64,000 bases of DNA from an uncultured Pelagibacteraceae bacterium (GTDB lineage: Bacteria > Pseudomonadota > Alphaproteobacteria > Pelagibacterales > Pelagibacteraceae). The notes beneath the pieces are model-generated. The model ran no database searches. It was given only the letters and a program-made list of their open reading frames with translations, and was not told where the DNA came from. Of the stretch, positions 19,808 to 28,567 are shown one piece after another; within the stretch, counting starts at the first letter, position 1, and each line of letters starts with the position of its first letter. The translations under genes were made by a program, and so were the position numbers. Location of the stretch: the NCBI GenBank assembly GCA_902624465.1, contig CACNXP010000003.1:31501-95500 (forward strand), given 5' to 3'.

Positions 19808-20715
19808 TGAAATTAGACCAACTAAAAACATTGTTTGGAGAATTTGATGAAAATGTAAGATTTGAGTACGATCTTAAAAAAAAAAACTGGTTCAATATTG
19901 GTGGAAAAACAAAAGTTTTTTTTAAAGCTAACAATCTTCATGAACTGATTAAATTTTTGAAAATAGTAAATAATCAGGAAAAAATATTTATTCTTGGAGC
20001 AGGTTCTAACACTTTAATATCTGATGATTTATTTGATGGTGTAGTTATAAAATTAGGAAAAAATTTTAATAACATCTCACTTCTTGGAGATGATGTGATA
20101 ATTGCTGGAAGTGCTGTGACTGATAAATCTATATCAGACTTTGCTGTAAAAAATAGTCTCAGCGGATTTGAGTTTTTATCTTGTATACCAGGCACAATAG
20201 GAGGTGGAATAAGAATGAATGCAGGTTGTTTTAACAAAGAATTTAAAGATATATTGATATCAGTTCAAGCAATCGATAAATCTGGAAATATCATTACTAT
20301 TCCAAGTAAAGAAATAAAATTTGAGTATAGAAAAAGTAATTTATCCGATAATTTGATCTTTTTAAGCGCTTCATTTAAAGGGTCGAAATCTAGTCCTTTG
20401 CAAATAAAAAATGAAATTGAGAATTTAGTAAAAAAAAAAGAAAAAGCACAACCTACTCGAATTAAAACTAGCGGAAGCACATTTAAAAATCCTAAATCAC
20501 AAACAAATAAGAAAGTTTGGGAGTTAATAAAAGAGTCAGTTCCTTTAAACAAAAGCTTTGGGGATGCATGTATTTCAGAAAAACATTGTAATTTTTTTGT
20601 AAATAAGGGTAGCGCTTCTTTTAATGATATGAACAATTTAATTGAATTTGTATCAAAAGAGGTTTTAGAAAAAACTGGTATAAAATTAGAAAAAGAAATT
20701 AAGATTTTAAAATAA
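19807..20715 (+). CDS. murB: UDP-N-acetylenolpyruvoylglucosamine reductase MurB
   Basis: FAD enzyme that reduces UDP-GlcNAc-enolpyruvate to UDP-MurNAc. The start at 19807 overlaps the murC stop by one base; an upstream in-frame start at 19777 lies within murC and is less likely. Motifs include WFNIGGKTKVFFKA near residue 23, the FAD-binding ILGAGSNTLISD, and CIPGTIGGGIRMNAGC. The later GSTFKNP and the terminal LEKEIKIL are also typical. The order murC-murB-ddl is standard for alphaproteobacteria. Confidence 0.96.
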   Translation: MKLDQLKTLFGEFDENVRFEYDLKKKNWFNIGGKTKVFFKANNLHELIKFLKIVNNQEKIFILGAGSNTLISDDLFDGVVIKLGKNFNNISLLGDDVIIAGSAVTDKSISDFAVKNSLSGFEFLSCIPGTIGGGIRMNAGCFNKEFKDILISVQAIDKSGNIITIPSKEIKFEYRKSNLSDNLIFLSASFKGSKSSPLQIKNEIENLVKKKEKAQPTRIKTSGSTFKNPKSQTNKKVWELIKESVPLNKSFGDACISEKHCNFFVNKGSASFNDMNNLIEFVSKEVLEKTGIKLEKEIKILK

Positions 20716-20716
20716 A

Positions 20717-21628
20717 TTGAAAAAAATATTAATAATTTCAGGTGGTATTTCAAAAGAAAGAGCAATCAGCCTTGATACTGGAAGACAAGTAGCTAAGGAA
20801 CTGAAAAAAAATAATTATTTTGTAAAAATAACAGAGCCGAATTTTCAGTTATTTAATGTTATTAAAAAATTCAAACCAAACAAAATTTTCAATGCGTTAC
20901 ACGGTCAGTTTGGTGAGGATGGCTATATACAAACAATATTAGAGAGTTTTAAAATTCCTTATACTCATTCAGGTGTGATTTCATCATCAATAGCAATGGA
21001 TAAAGTGTTATCAAAAAAGATTTTTATTAAGAATAAAATATTGACTCCAAAATTCCTCACCTTTTCTTTCGGCAAAGATGAAAAAAATATTGTTCAAACC
21101 ATTGAAAAAAAACTTAAATTTCCAGTTGTGATAAAACCAATCAATGAGGGTTCAAGTGTAAATGTGTTTATATGTACAAAAAAAGATATAAAAAAAAAAT
21201 TGAAGTTTTTAGAAGATTATAAAAAAATAATTATTGAAGAATTTATCCCTGGTAGAGAGATACAGGCTGCATTGATAGGTTCAAAAAAACTTGGTGCAAT
21301 TGAATTAAAACCAAAAAGAAAATTTTATGATTATCAAGCTAAATATAATCCAAAAGCAAAAACGAAACATATCATACCAGTGGATTTACCAAAAAAAAAA
21401 TATGAGCAAATAATGAAAATTTCTTCTAAAGCACACAGTTTAATTGGTTGTCGAGGAGTTACCCGTTCAGATTTCAAATATTACAAGGGTAAGTTTTATC
21501 TTTTAGAAATTAATACTCAGCCAGGAATGACAAAACTTTCTTTAGTGCCTGAGATTGCTGCATTTCGTGGTATAAGTTTTATTAAACTTATTGAATTAAT
21601 TTTAAAAGATGCTTCAGCAAATAAATAA
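20717..21628 (+). CDS. ddl: D-alanine--D-alanine ligase
   Basis: ATP-grasp enzyme making the D-Ala-D-Ala dipeptide used by the MurF half of the upstream fusion. The start is a TTG one base after the murB stop; the next upstream alternatives lie inside murB. Motifs include ISGGISKERAISLDTGR near residue 7 and NALHGQFGEDGYIQ near 59. Also visible are PVVIKPINEGSSVNV, FIPGREIQAALIG and the metal-binding LEINTQPGMTKLSLVPE near the end. The 303 residues are normal. Confidence 0.96.
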   Translation: MKKILIISGGISKERAISLDTGRQVAKELKKNNYFVKITEPNFQLFNVIKKFKPNKIFNALHGQFGEDGYIQTILESFKIPYTHSGVISSSIAMDKVLSKKIFIKNKILTPKFLTFSFGKDEKNIVQTIEKKLKFPVVIKPINEGSSVNVFICTKKDIKKKLKFLEDYKKIIIEEFIPGREIQAALIGSKKLGAIELKPKRKFYDYQAKYNPKAKTKHIIPVDLPKKKYEQIMKISSKAHSLIGCRGVTRSDFKYYKGKFYLLEINTQPGMTKLSLVPEIAAFRGISFIKLIELILKDASANK

Positions 21629-22277
21629 GAAAATTATTTTTTATATTTCATTAGTAATCATTCTTGGCACTTTCAATAACAAAAATTTGAAAAATTTTAA
21701 TCTTCCTAAAATTGATATAGTTAATATTGAAGGAATAGAATTTAATAATAATGAATTTCTAAAAATCATGAATTTAATAAAATTAGATAATCTATTATCT
21801 ATTCAAAAATCCCAGATTAAAGAAATATTAAACTCTAATAATTTGATTGAAGAATATGAAGTATTTAAAAGATATCCATCATCTCTTGAAATCAAAATTA
21901 AAAAAACAAATTTTTTAGCATCAACTAATATAAATGGAAAAAATTATTTAGTTGGATCTAATGGGAAATTTATTAATACAAAAGACTATCCTCAAAATTT
22001 ACCTTTTATTTTTGGAAATTTTGAATCAGAAAAATTTTTAGAATTTAAAAATATTATTCTGCAAACTAATTTTAAATATAATAACATAAAAAATTTTTAC
22101 TATTTTCCCTCTGGGAGATGGGATATTGAAACGATCTCAGGAGTTTTAATTAAATTACCAATCACAGGGATCAAAAAGTCATTAAATTTATCAATTGATT
22201 TACTTGATGATATAGAATTTAGTAATATAAAAATTTTGGATATACGTCAAAAAAATCAAATCGTTATAAATGATTAG
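21609..22277 (+). CDS. ftsQ: Cell division protein FtsQ
   Basis: Bitopic division protein that links FtsL/B to the divisome. A short N-terminal tail and one membrane helix (about residues 7-22) are followed by a POTRA-like domain (IDIVNIEGIEFNNNEFLKI) and the FtsQ beta domain (FKRYPSSLEIKIKKTNFLA, then YLVGSNGKFIN). At 222 residues it is shorter than most. The start overlaps ddl by 20 bp and the end overlaps the FtsA-like gene by 8 bp. The call is supported by both sequence pattern and location. Confidence 0.88.
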   Translation: MLQQINKKIIFYISLVIILGTFNNKNLKNFNLPKIDIVNIEGIEFNNNEFLKIMNLIKLDNLLSIQKSQIKEILNSNNLIEEYEVFKRYPSSLEIKIKKTNFLASTNINGKNYLVGSNGKFINTKDYPQNLPFIFGNFESEKFLEFKNIILQTNFKYNNIKNFYYFPSGRWDIETISGVLIKLPITGIKKSLNLSIDLLDDIEFSNIKILDIRQKNQIVIND

Positions 22278-22974
22278 AGAGGCAGATTTTCAAACCTATC
22301 TTTATCTAAATAATACTCAATATATAATTTATGTTACCAACAACAAAACAAATGAGAAAATTTATTCTGAAAAATTAGCAATGGAAGAAAATTCTACAGA
22401 ATTAAAGTTTAGTAAATTAGATGAATTTTTAGATTCTAACATATTTAAAATTGAAAAAAAATTAAATAGTTTTATTAAAGACATATATGTTATTTTAGAT
22501 AGTGAGGAATTTCACTCAATAAAATTGTCAATCAAAAAAGATAATAATGGAAATCTTATAAATTCAGAGGCTTTAATTCATCCATTAAGTGATTTAAAAA
22601 ATTTATGTCAATCGAATTTGCTAAATAAAAAAATTATACACTTAATTATAGAAAAATATATGATCGACAATAAATTTTATACATCTTTACCAGAGAATGT
22701 TAAGTGTAATATTTTTTCTTTAGATACAGAATTTATCTGTCTTTCAAAAAATTTAATTGAAAATATAGAAAAGACTTTAAAAAAATATCATATTTCGTTA
22801 ATTCAAATTTTAAGTGCGAGCTATGTAGAAAAATTTAAAGATAATACAGATAACACTATTTTTACAACAACTAGTAGAATTATTTCAGGCCACAATAGTA
22901 ATGAGGTTTTGCTTACTGGTAAAATTACGAAAAAACAGGGTTTTTTTGAGAGATTTTTTAACTTTTTTAATTAA
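22270..22974 (+). CDS. ftsA: Truncated FtsA-like protein (1A/1C part, no ATPase half)
   Basis: It occupies the ftsA slot between ftsQ and lpxC but has only 234 residues; FtsA usually has about 400. Residues about 45-185 follow FtsA subdomains 1A and 1C. FSKLDEFLDSNIFKIEKKLN resembles the first helix, FIKDIYVILDSEEFHSIKL the next strands, and KKIIHLIIEKYMIDNKF the FtsA 'ILHVIPQEYIVDG' segment. LIENIEKTLKKYHISLIQIL then matches the 1C helix. The actin-type phosphate and adenosine motifs of subdomains 2A/2B (such as DIGGGT) are absent. The end, QGFFERFFNFFN, looks like the FtsA C-terminal amphipathic membrane helix. No frameshifted remnant follows. The family match is by eye. Confidence 0.72.
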   Translation: MIREADFQTYLYLNNTQYIIYVTNNKTNEKIYSEKLAMEENSTELKFSKLDEFLDSNIFKIEKKLNSFIKDIYVILDSEEFHSIKLSIKKDNNGNLINSEALIHPLSDLKNLCQSNLLNKKIIHLIIEKYMIDNKFYTSLPENVKCNIFSLDTEFICLSKNLIENIEKTLKKYHISLIQILSASYVEKFKDNTDNTIFTTTSRIISGHNSNEVLLTGKITKKQGFFERFFNFFN

Positions 22975-23038
22975 TTAGTATTTTATCGTAATATTTGTTG
23001 TTTTCAGTTTTTTTTCTCAACATATTAATAGTTCAACT

Positions 23039-23959
23039 ATGTCATTGTTAAGTCAAAAAACTTTAAAAAAAACAGCAACTTTTAGTGGAGTTGGACTCCA
23101 TAGTGGTAAATTAGCTAAATTGTTAATAAAACCCTCTGAGCCAAACACAGGAATTGTTTTTAAAAGAGTAGATTTACAATCAAACAATTATGTTTACCCA
23201 AGTTTTACCAATGTAACTAATACATTATTAAATACAACTATATCTAACGAGCACGGAGTAAAAGTATCAACTATTGAACATCTAATGGGTGCTTTATTTG
23301 GATTGGGGATCGATAATGCACTGGTAGAAATAAACAATGAAGAAGTTCCAATTTTAGATGGTTCAGCAAAAGAATTTATAGAAATTTTAAAAAGTTGTGG
23401 ATTAGAAAAAAGCAAGGCGCCTATAAAGATAATTAAGATACAAAAAAAAATATCGTTTCATCATGGAGAGAAATTTATTTCCATAGAGCCCTCTAAGCTA
23501 AGTTTAGATATTAATTTTCAATTAAAATTTGAGGATTGTTTGATTGGAAATCAAAAAAATAAAATAAATGTATACGAAGACGATTTGGTAGATATTTTTA
23601 ATTCAAGAACATTTTGTTTATTCGACGATGTAGAAAAAATTAAAGAAAAAGGACTCGCAAAAGGTGGTAGTTTGGATAATGCAATCGTTGTTAAGGGTAA
23701 TGAAATCCTAAATTCTGAAAAGCTTAGAAATCCTAAAGAGTTTGTTAATCATAAAATACTTGATTGTATCGGGGATCTATACACTAGTGGTTATAGAATA
23801 ATCGGAAGTGTAAATTGCTCACAAGGGGGTCATTTCCTTACAAATCAACTTTTAAAGAAAGTGTTTGAAAATAAAGAAAACTTTTCAATAATTGAGATAC
23901 AAGAAAGAAATCTTCCACATACAATTCTAAATAAAACCTTATTAAGATCGATTGCTTAA
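23039..23959 (+). CDS. lpxC: UDP-3-O-acyl-N-acetylglucosamine deacetylase LpxC
   Basis: Zinc enzyme for the committed step of lipid A synthesis, so the cell makes lipopolysaccharide. Motifs seen: KTATFSGVGLHSGK near residue 10, the zinc-binding STIEHLMGALFGLGIDNA near 77, EVPILDGSA, and the second zinc segment VNHKILDCIGDLYTSG near 235 with the catalytic histidine region after it. The 306 residues are typical. It sits 64 bp after the FtsA-like gene; in most relatives ftsZ would lie in between. Confidence 0.97.
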   Translation: MSLLSQKTLKKTATFSGVGLHSGKLAKLLIKPSEPNTGIVFKRVDLQSNNYVYPSFTNVTNTLLNTTISNEHGVKVSTIEHLMGALFGLGIDNALVEINNEEVPILDGSAKEFIEILKSCGLEKSKAPIKIIKIQKKISFHHGEKFISIEPSKLSLDINFQLKFEDCLIGNQKNKINVYEDDLVDIFNSRTFCLFDDVEKIKEKGLAKGGSLDNAIVVKGNEILNSEKLRNPKEFVNHKILDCIGDLYTSGYRIIGSVNCSQGGHFLTNQLLKKVFENKENFSIIEIQERNLPHTILNKTLLRSIA

Positions 23960-24006
23960 CATATATTGATCTTTGAAATTTTCCACTAAGTCTGTATAAA
24001 ACTGAT

Positions 24007-24855
24007 ATGTTCAAGTTTAAGATTTTAGTTTTTTTAGTAATTTCAATTTTATTCAGTTCCTGCTCTAAAGATGTGTCAAAAAAATCTATAATCAAGGAAA
24101 AAAGCTTAGAATCTCAAGTACAAGAAGCCTACAATGAGGGAATGGATGCTTTAGAAGGTGGCGATGTATTATTTGCCGCAAAAAAATTTAATGAGGCAGA
24201 AATATTGTTCCCTCAAGCGAATTCAGCACCTCAGTCAGCACTAATGGCAGCCTATTCATATTATACTCAAGATTATTATGGTGATGCTATAGCAGAATTA
24301 CAAAGATTTTTAGAGGTATACCCATCTCATAAAGATTTGGCGTATGTATATTATTTATTAGCAGTTTGTTATTATGAGCAAATTGTTGATGAAAAAAAAG
24401 ATTTACAATCAATTGTAAAAGCTCAAAAAAATTTTAACATAATTGTAAAAAATTACTCTGATACAGAATATGCGATTGATGCAGAATTTAAATTAGATTT
24501 AATAGACGATATTCTAGCAGCTAAAGAGATGTATTTAGGTAGATATTATTATGATAAAAAAAAATGGATACCAGCAATAAATAGATTTAGAGAAATAATT
24601 GATAGCTATGACACAACAATTTATGCAGAAGAAGCTTTACATAGATTAGTTGAAGTACATTATACGATTGGTTTAATTGATGAAGCTGAAAAATACGCAC
24701 AATTATTAGGATATAATTACCAATCCTCAAAGTGGTATGAAAATTCTTATAGTTTATTTGATAAAAATTATGAAAAACAAAAAAAAGAGAGATTAAAAAC
24801 TTTCAAGAAAAAAAGTGGAGGGCTTATTAAAAAATTTAAAACTCTTATAGAATGA
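24007..24855 (+). CDS. bamD: Outer membrane assembly lipoprotein BamD
   Basis: Essential lipoprotein of the BAM complex, which inserts beta-barrel proteins in the outer membrane. A type II signal peptide ends in the lipobox LFSSC (Cys at residue 19). The rest consists of TPR helices: YNEGMDALEGGDVLFAAKKF near 38, AAYSYYTQDYYGDAIAELQR, then LGRYYYDKKKWIPAINRFR. The 282 residues fit the family. It is followed by ligA after one base. Confidence 0.93.
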   Translation: MFKFKILVFLVISILFSSCSKDVSKKSIIKEKSLESQVQEAYNEGMDALEGGDVLFAAKKFNEAEILFPQANSAPQSALMAAYSYYTQDYYGDAIAELQRFLEVYPSHKDLAYVYYLLAVCYYEQIVDEKKDLQSIVKAQKNFNIIVKNYSDTEYAIDAEFKLDLIDDILAAKEMYLGRYYYDKKKWIPAINRFREIIDSYDTTIYAEEALHRLVEVHYTIGLIDEAEKYAQLLGYNYQSSKWYENSYSLFDKNYEKQKKERLKTFKKKSGGLIKKFKTLIE

Positions 24856-24856
24856 G

Positions 24857-26887
24857 ATGGATAAAAATAAAATTAAGAAAGAATACAATAAAAAAATTCA
24901 AAATTTAGTAAAACTAAACAAATATTATTATGAATTTAGCAAGCCTTTAGTAAATGATTATGAATATGATCAAATTAAAGCGGATATATTATCTTTAGAA
25001 CAAAAATATGATTTTTTAAAAAGTGCAAATTCACCCTCTAAAATAGTAGGTTTTAAACCATCTAAAACTTTTAAAAAAGTTTTACACAGAGTTCCCATGC
25101 TTTCACTTTCAAATGCTTTTGATGAGGAGGATTTAGTAAATTTTGAAAAAAAAATTAATAATTTTTTAGACCAAAAAAGTGTTAACGAATTAGAGTATAG
25201 TGCAGAACCTAAGATTGATGGTATTTCTGCTTCGTTAATTTTTAAAAAGGGAAAGTTTATAATGGGACTTTCAAGGGGTGATGGTAAAGAAGGAGAAGAT
25301 ATTACAAATAATTTAATGACAATTGATGATATTCCTAAAAATATTTCAGCTAAAAATTTTCCTGATGAAATAGATATTCGGGGTGAAGTATTTATTCAAA
25401 ATAACGATTTTGAAAATCTTAAAGACAAGTTCGCTAACCCAAGAAATGCTGCATCTGGATCATTACGACAAAAAAATCCTCAAGATACAAAAAAAATTCC
25501 TTTAAGGTTTATTGCTTATACATTTGGCTATGTAAATAACATAAATATAAAAAATCAAAGTGATTATTTACAAAAATTAGATGAGTGGGGATTTAAAACA
25601 AATCCATTAAATAAAACGATAAAAGGTATTAAAAATTTAATGAAAAACTATCATGTAATAGAAAAAAAAAGGAATGAGATTGACTTTGATATTGATGGTA
25701 TTGTTTACAAAATAAATAGTTTTGATTTACAGAAACGTTTAGGCAATGTTGCAAATTCACCTCGTTGGGCTATTGCGCACAAGTTTTCAGCTAATAAAGG
25801 TACTTCGATAATTTTAAATATTGAAATTCAAGTTGGCAGAACAGGGGCATTGACACCTGTTGCAAAAATAAAACCAATTAACATTGGTGGTGTTGTTGTG
25901 TCGAATGCAACACTCCATAATGAGGATGAAATATTAAGAAAAGATATAAGAATAGGGGATACAGTAATCGTAGAGAGAGCAGGAGATGTAATTCCACATA
26001 TAATTGAAGTAGTTTTAAAAAAAAGAAATAAAAATTCGGAAAAATATGCTTTCCCAATTAAATGTCCATCTTGTGGAGCTAAAACAATCAAAGAATACAA
26101 CTCAATTACTAAAAAAAATGATGCAGTGAGAAGATGCTCAAGTGAGGGATATGAATGTGATAAGATGACTATAGAAAAAATTAAACATTTTGTGTCAAAA
26201 GAAGCTTTTAATATTGATGGATTTGGTAAAAAGATTGTAGAAAACTTCTGGAAACTAAAGATGATTCGATTACCACAAGATATTTTCGGTTTGAATTACG
26301 GAAAAATTAGAAAAATGGATGGTTGGGGACAACAATCTGTCGCTAACTTGAGATATGCGATTGAAGAAAAGAAAAATATTTCTTTTGAAAAATTTATATA
26401 TGCTCTTGGTATAAGACACATTGGTTTTGAAAATGCCAGATTAATTGCAAAAACACTTAAAAGTCCTGAAAATTTTTTAAACCTTTCTAAAGAAAATAAA
26501 GTTGATGATTTGTTAAATATTGATGGGATCGGTGAAACGCAAATAACTTCTTTGAAAAAATTTTTTTTGAATAAGGATAATTTAAAGGTAATTCAAGATC
26601 TTCAAAAAATTTTAAAAATCCAAAAAACAAAAGAAAATAAAAAAGATGGCGTATTAGGTGATAAGATATTTATGTTTACTGGAAAATTAACAGGTATGAG
26701 TAGAGCAGAAGCTAAGTCTTTAATAGAAAAAAATTCAGGAACAATAATTAGTAATGTTTCAAAAAAACTTGATTATCTGATAATTGGAGACAAACCCACT
26801 AAACGGAAAGTTGAAGCTGCAAAAGAGTTAAGGATTAAAATCATAGATCAATCAGAATTGCTTAAATTATTGAATAAAAGTAGCTAA
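24857..26887 (+). CDS. ligA: NAD-dependent DNA ligase LigA
   Basis: Seals nicks during replication and repair. The adenylated lysine is K119 in EPKIDG. Other features are YYYEFSKPLVNDYEYD near residue 22 (NMN-binding Ia domain), RGEVFIQN, the OB fold (VGRTGALTPVAKI), a four-cysteine zinc finger (CPSCG, then CSSEGYEC), helix-hairpin-helix repeats and a C-terminal BRCT domain (FTGKLTGMSRAEAKSLIEKN). The 676 residues are typical. The 3' end overlaps the convergent peptidase gene by 21 bp. Confidence 0.98.
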   Translation: MDKNKIKKEYNKKIQNLVKLNKYYYEFSKPLVNDYEYDQIKADILSLEQKYDFLKSANSPSKIVGFKPSKTFKKVLHRVPMLSLSNAFDEEDLVNFEKKINNFLDQKSVNELEYSAEPKIDGISASLIFKKGKFIMGLSRGDGKEGEDITNNLMTIDDIPKNISAKNFPDEIDIRGEVFIQNNDFENLKDKFANPRNAASGSLRQKNPQDTKKIPLRFIAYTFGYVNNINIKNQSDYLQKLDEWGFKTNPLNKTIKGIKNLMKNYHVIEKKRNEIDFDIDGIVYKINSFDLQKRLGNVANSPRWAIAHKFSANKGTSIILNIEIQVGRTGALTPVAKIKPINIGGVVVSNATLHNEDEILRKDIRIGDTVIVERAGDVIPHIIEVVLKKRNKNSEKYAFPIKCPSCGAKTIKEYNSITKKNDAVRRCSSEGYECDKMTIEKIKHFVSKEAFNIDGFGKKIVENFWKLKMIRLPQDIFGLNYGKIRKMDGWGQQSVANLRYAIEEKKNISFEKFIYALGIRHIGFENARLIAKTLKSPENFLNLSKENKVDDLLNIDGIGETQITSLKKFFLNKDNLKVIQDLQKILKIQKTKENKKDGVLGDKIFMFTGKLTGMSRAEAKSLIEKNSGTIISNVSKKLDYLIIGDKPTKRKVEAAKELRIKIIDQSELLKLLNKSS

Positions 26888-28567
26888 CCATCTTTTTTCA
26901 CTTGGGTTTAGATATTTATGAAGTTTTGTGTAAATATCTAAACTATATTTCCAAAGATAATTTTTTTCATCATTTGTTAATAAATCGAAATTAATTAGAT
27001 CTTTATCAATTGGAGCTAGTGTTAAATTTTCAAAGTACAGCTTATTTTTATTTTTTTTAACATAAATCAAATTTTCTATACGTATTCCAAATTTATCCTT
27101 TTTATAATATCCTGGTTCATTACTTAAAATCATTCCTTCAAGTAACTTTATTTTATTAAATTTAGAGATACCTTGGGGGCCTTCATGCACATTTAAAAAA
27201 AAACCTACACCATGTCCAGTTCCATGTTGGTAATCTAAGTTGATCTCTCTTAAAAATTTTCTAGCTCTAATATCTATCAGATTTCCGGAGGAATATTTAT
27301 TTAAATTAGATTTTACAACTGCAATATGACCTTTTAATACTCTTGTGAAAATATTTTTTATATTCTTTTCTGGTGTTGAGAAACAAATTGTTCTAGTTAC
27401 ATCAGTAGTACCATATTTATACTGGCCTCCAGAATCACATAAAAAAATATCTTTTTTATTAATTTTTTTTGTATTTATTTTTGTTGCTCTATAATGAACA
27501 ATAGCACCATTCCCTCCGGCACCAGCAATAGTATTAAAACTTGGATATAAATATTCTTTATTTTTTTTTCTAAAATTTTCTAATTTATTTTGTGCCTCAA
27601 ACTCAGTAATTTTTTTTTTATTAATATTTTTTATCCAATAAATGAATTTTGTCAATGCAACACCATCTAAAATATGACTTTTTAACATATTCTTGATTTC
27701 TGTTTTGTTTTTTAATGATTTGAGTAAATATATTGGATCTTCTTTTTTTAAAATTTCAAATCTTTTTTTAATTAAATTTTCAAAAAAAATTGAGCAAGTG
27801 TTTCTGTCAATTATAATTTTTTTACCTTTAAGATTTGAAATAAATTCTTTTAAATTCTTTGGTTCAACTATCTGATTAGATTTTAATTTTTTTTCCGTTA
27901 TTAACCTTGAAACTTTATTTTTATAAGTAATCAAATAAAAACTATTTTTATTATCTATGATTAATTGACAATTAGGAATGGGACTATTTGGATTATCGTA
28001 TCCCCTAATATTTAAAAGCCATGCAATATTTTCTGGAGCTGTGATAAATAAATAATCTGATTTATTTTTTTTTAAGTATTTTCTTATTCTTACTATTTTA
28101 GTTTTATAGTTTTCTCCAACCACTTTGTTTTTAAGAGAAAAAAAAGGTTTGTTTACTTTAACTTTATTTTGATGAATTTGATCGATTAAATTCGACTCAA
28201 TACTTTTGACTTTATTTTTTTTATGAAAAAATTTTTTTATTTGTCTAGATGTAAAGAACTTTGGATCAAAACCTATTGATAAATTTTTGAACAAACTACA
28301 ATTAATAATTTTATGGAAATCTACAATTTGAAAGTTTTTACCCGCCTCTTTTTTTGCTTGAATAGTGTATCTCCCATCAACAAATAAATAGTTTTTCTTT
28401 TTAAGAATGATTGAATAACCAGCAGAGCCAGAAAAGTTAGAGATAGTTTTAAGTCTATCATTTGCAGAGTATTCAGAAAAAAATTCGTCATTTTTAGGAA
28501 TAATATATCCATCTATATCGTATTTTTTAAATTTGCTTACTAGTGTGTTTATTCGATTATTTATCAT
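26867..28567 (-). CDS. pepP: Xaa-Pro aminopeptidase (M24B family)
   Basis: Cytoplasmic metallopeptidase removing the N-terminal residue before proline. The 566-residue size matches the longer M24B enzymes with two N-terminal creatinase-like domains. Dinuclear metal ligands are visible: CDSGGQYKYGTTDVTRT (two Asp), HGTGHGVGFFLNVHEGP (His), EGMILSNEPGYY (Glu) and GIRIENL (Glu). The C-terminal block (residues 480-566) is the conserved extension of this subgroup. The start shares ATGA with the uvrD stop region, so both are probably one transcript. Confidence 0.93.
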   Translation of the reverse strand: MINNRINTLVSKFKKYDIDGYIIPKNDEFFSEYSANDRLKTISNFSGSAGYSIILKKKNYLFVDGRYTIQAKKEAGKNFQIVDFHKIINCSLFKNLSIGFDPKFFTSRQIKKFFHKKNKVKSIESNLIDQIHQNKVKVNKPFFSLKNKVVGENYKTKIVRIRKYLKKNKSDYLFITAPENIAWLLNIRGYDNPNSPIPNCQLIIDNKNSFYLITYKNKVSRLITEKKLKSNQIVEPKNLKEFISNLKGKKIIIDRNTCSIFFENLIKKRFEILKKEDPIYLLKSLKNKTEIKNMLKSHILDGVALTKFIYWIKNINKKKITEFEAQNKLENFRKKNKEYLYPSFNTIAGAGGNGAIVHYRATKINTKKINKKDIFLCDSGGQYKYGTTDVTRTICFSTPEKNIKNIFTRVLKGHIAVVKSNLNKYSSGNLIDIRARKFLREINLDYQHGTGHGVGFFLNVHEGPQGISKFNKIKLLEGMILSNEPGYYKKDKFGIRIENLIYVKKNKNKLYFENLTLAPIDKDLINFDLLTNDEKNYLWKYSLDIYTKLHKYLNPSEKRWLATFIQ

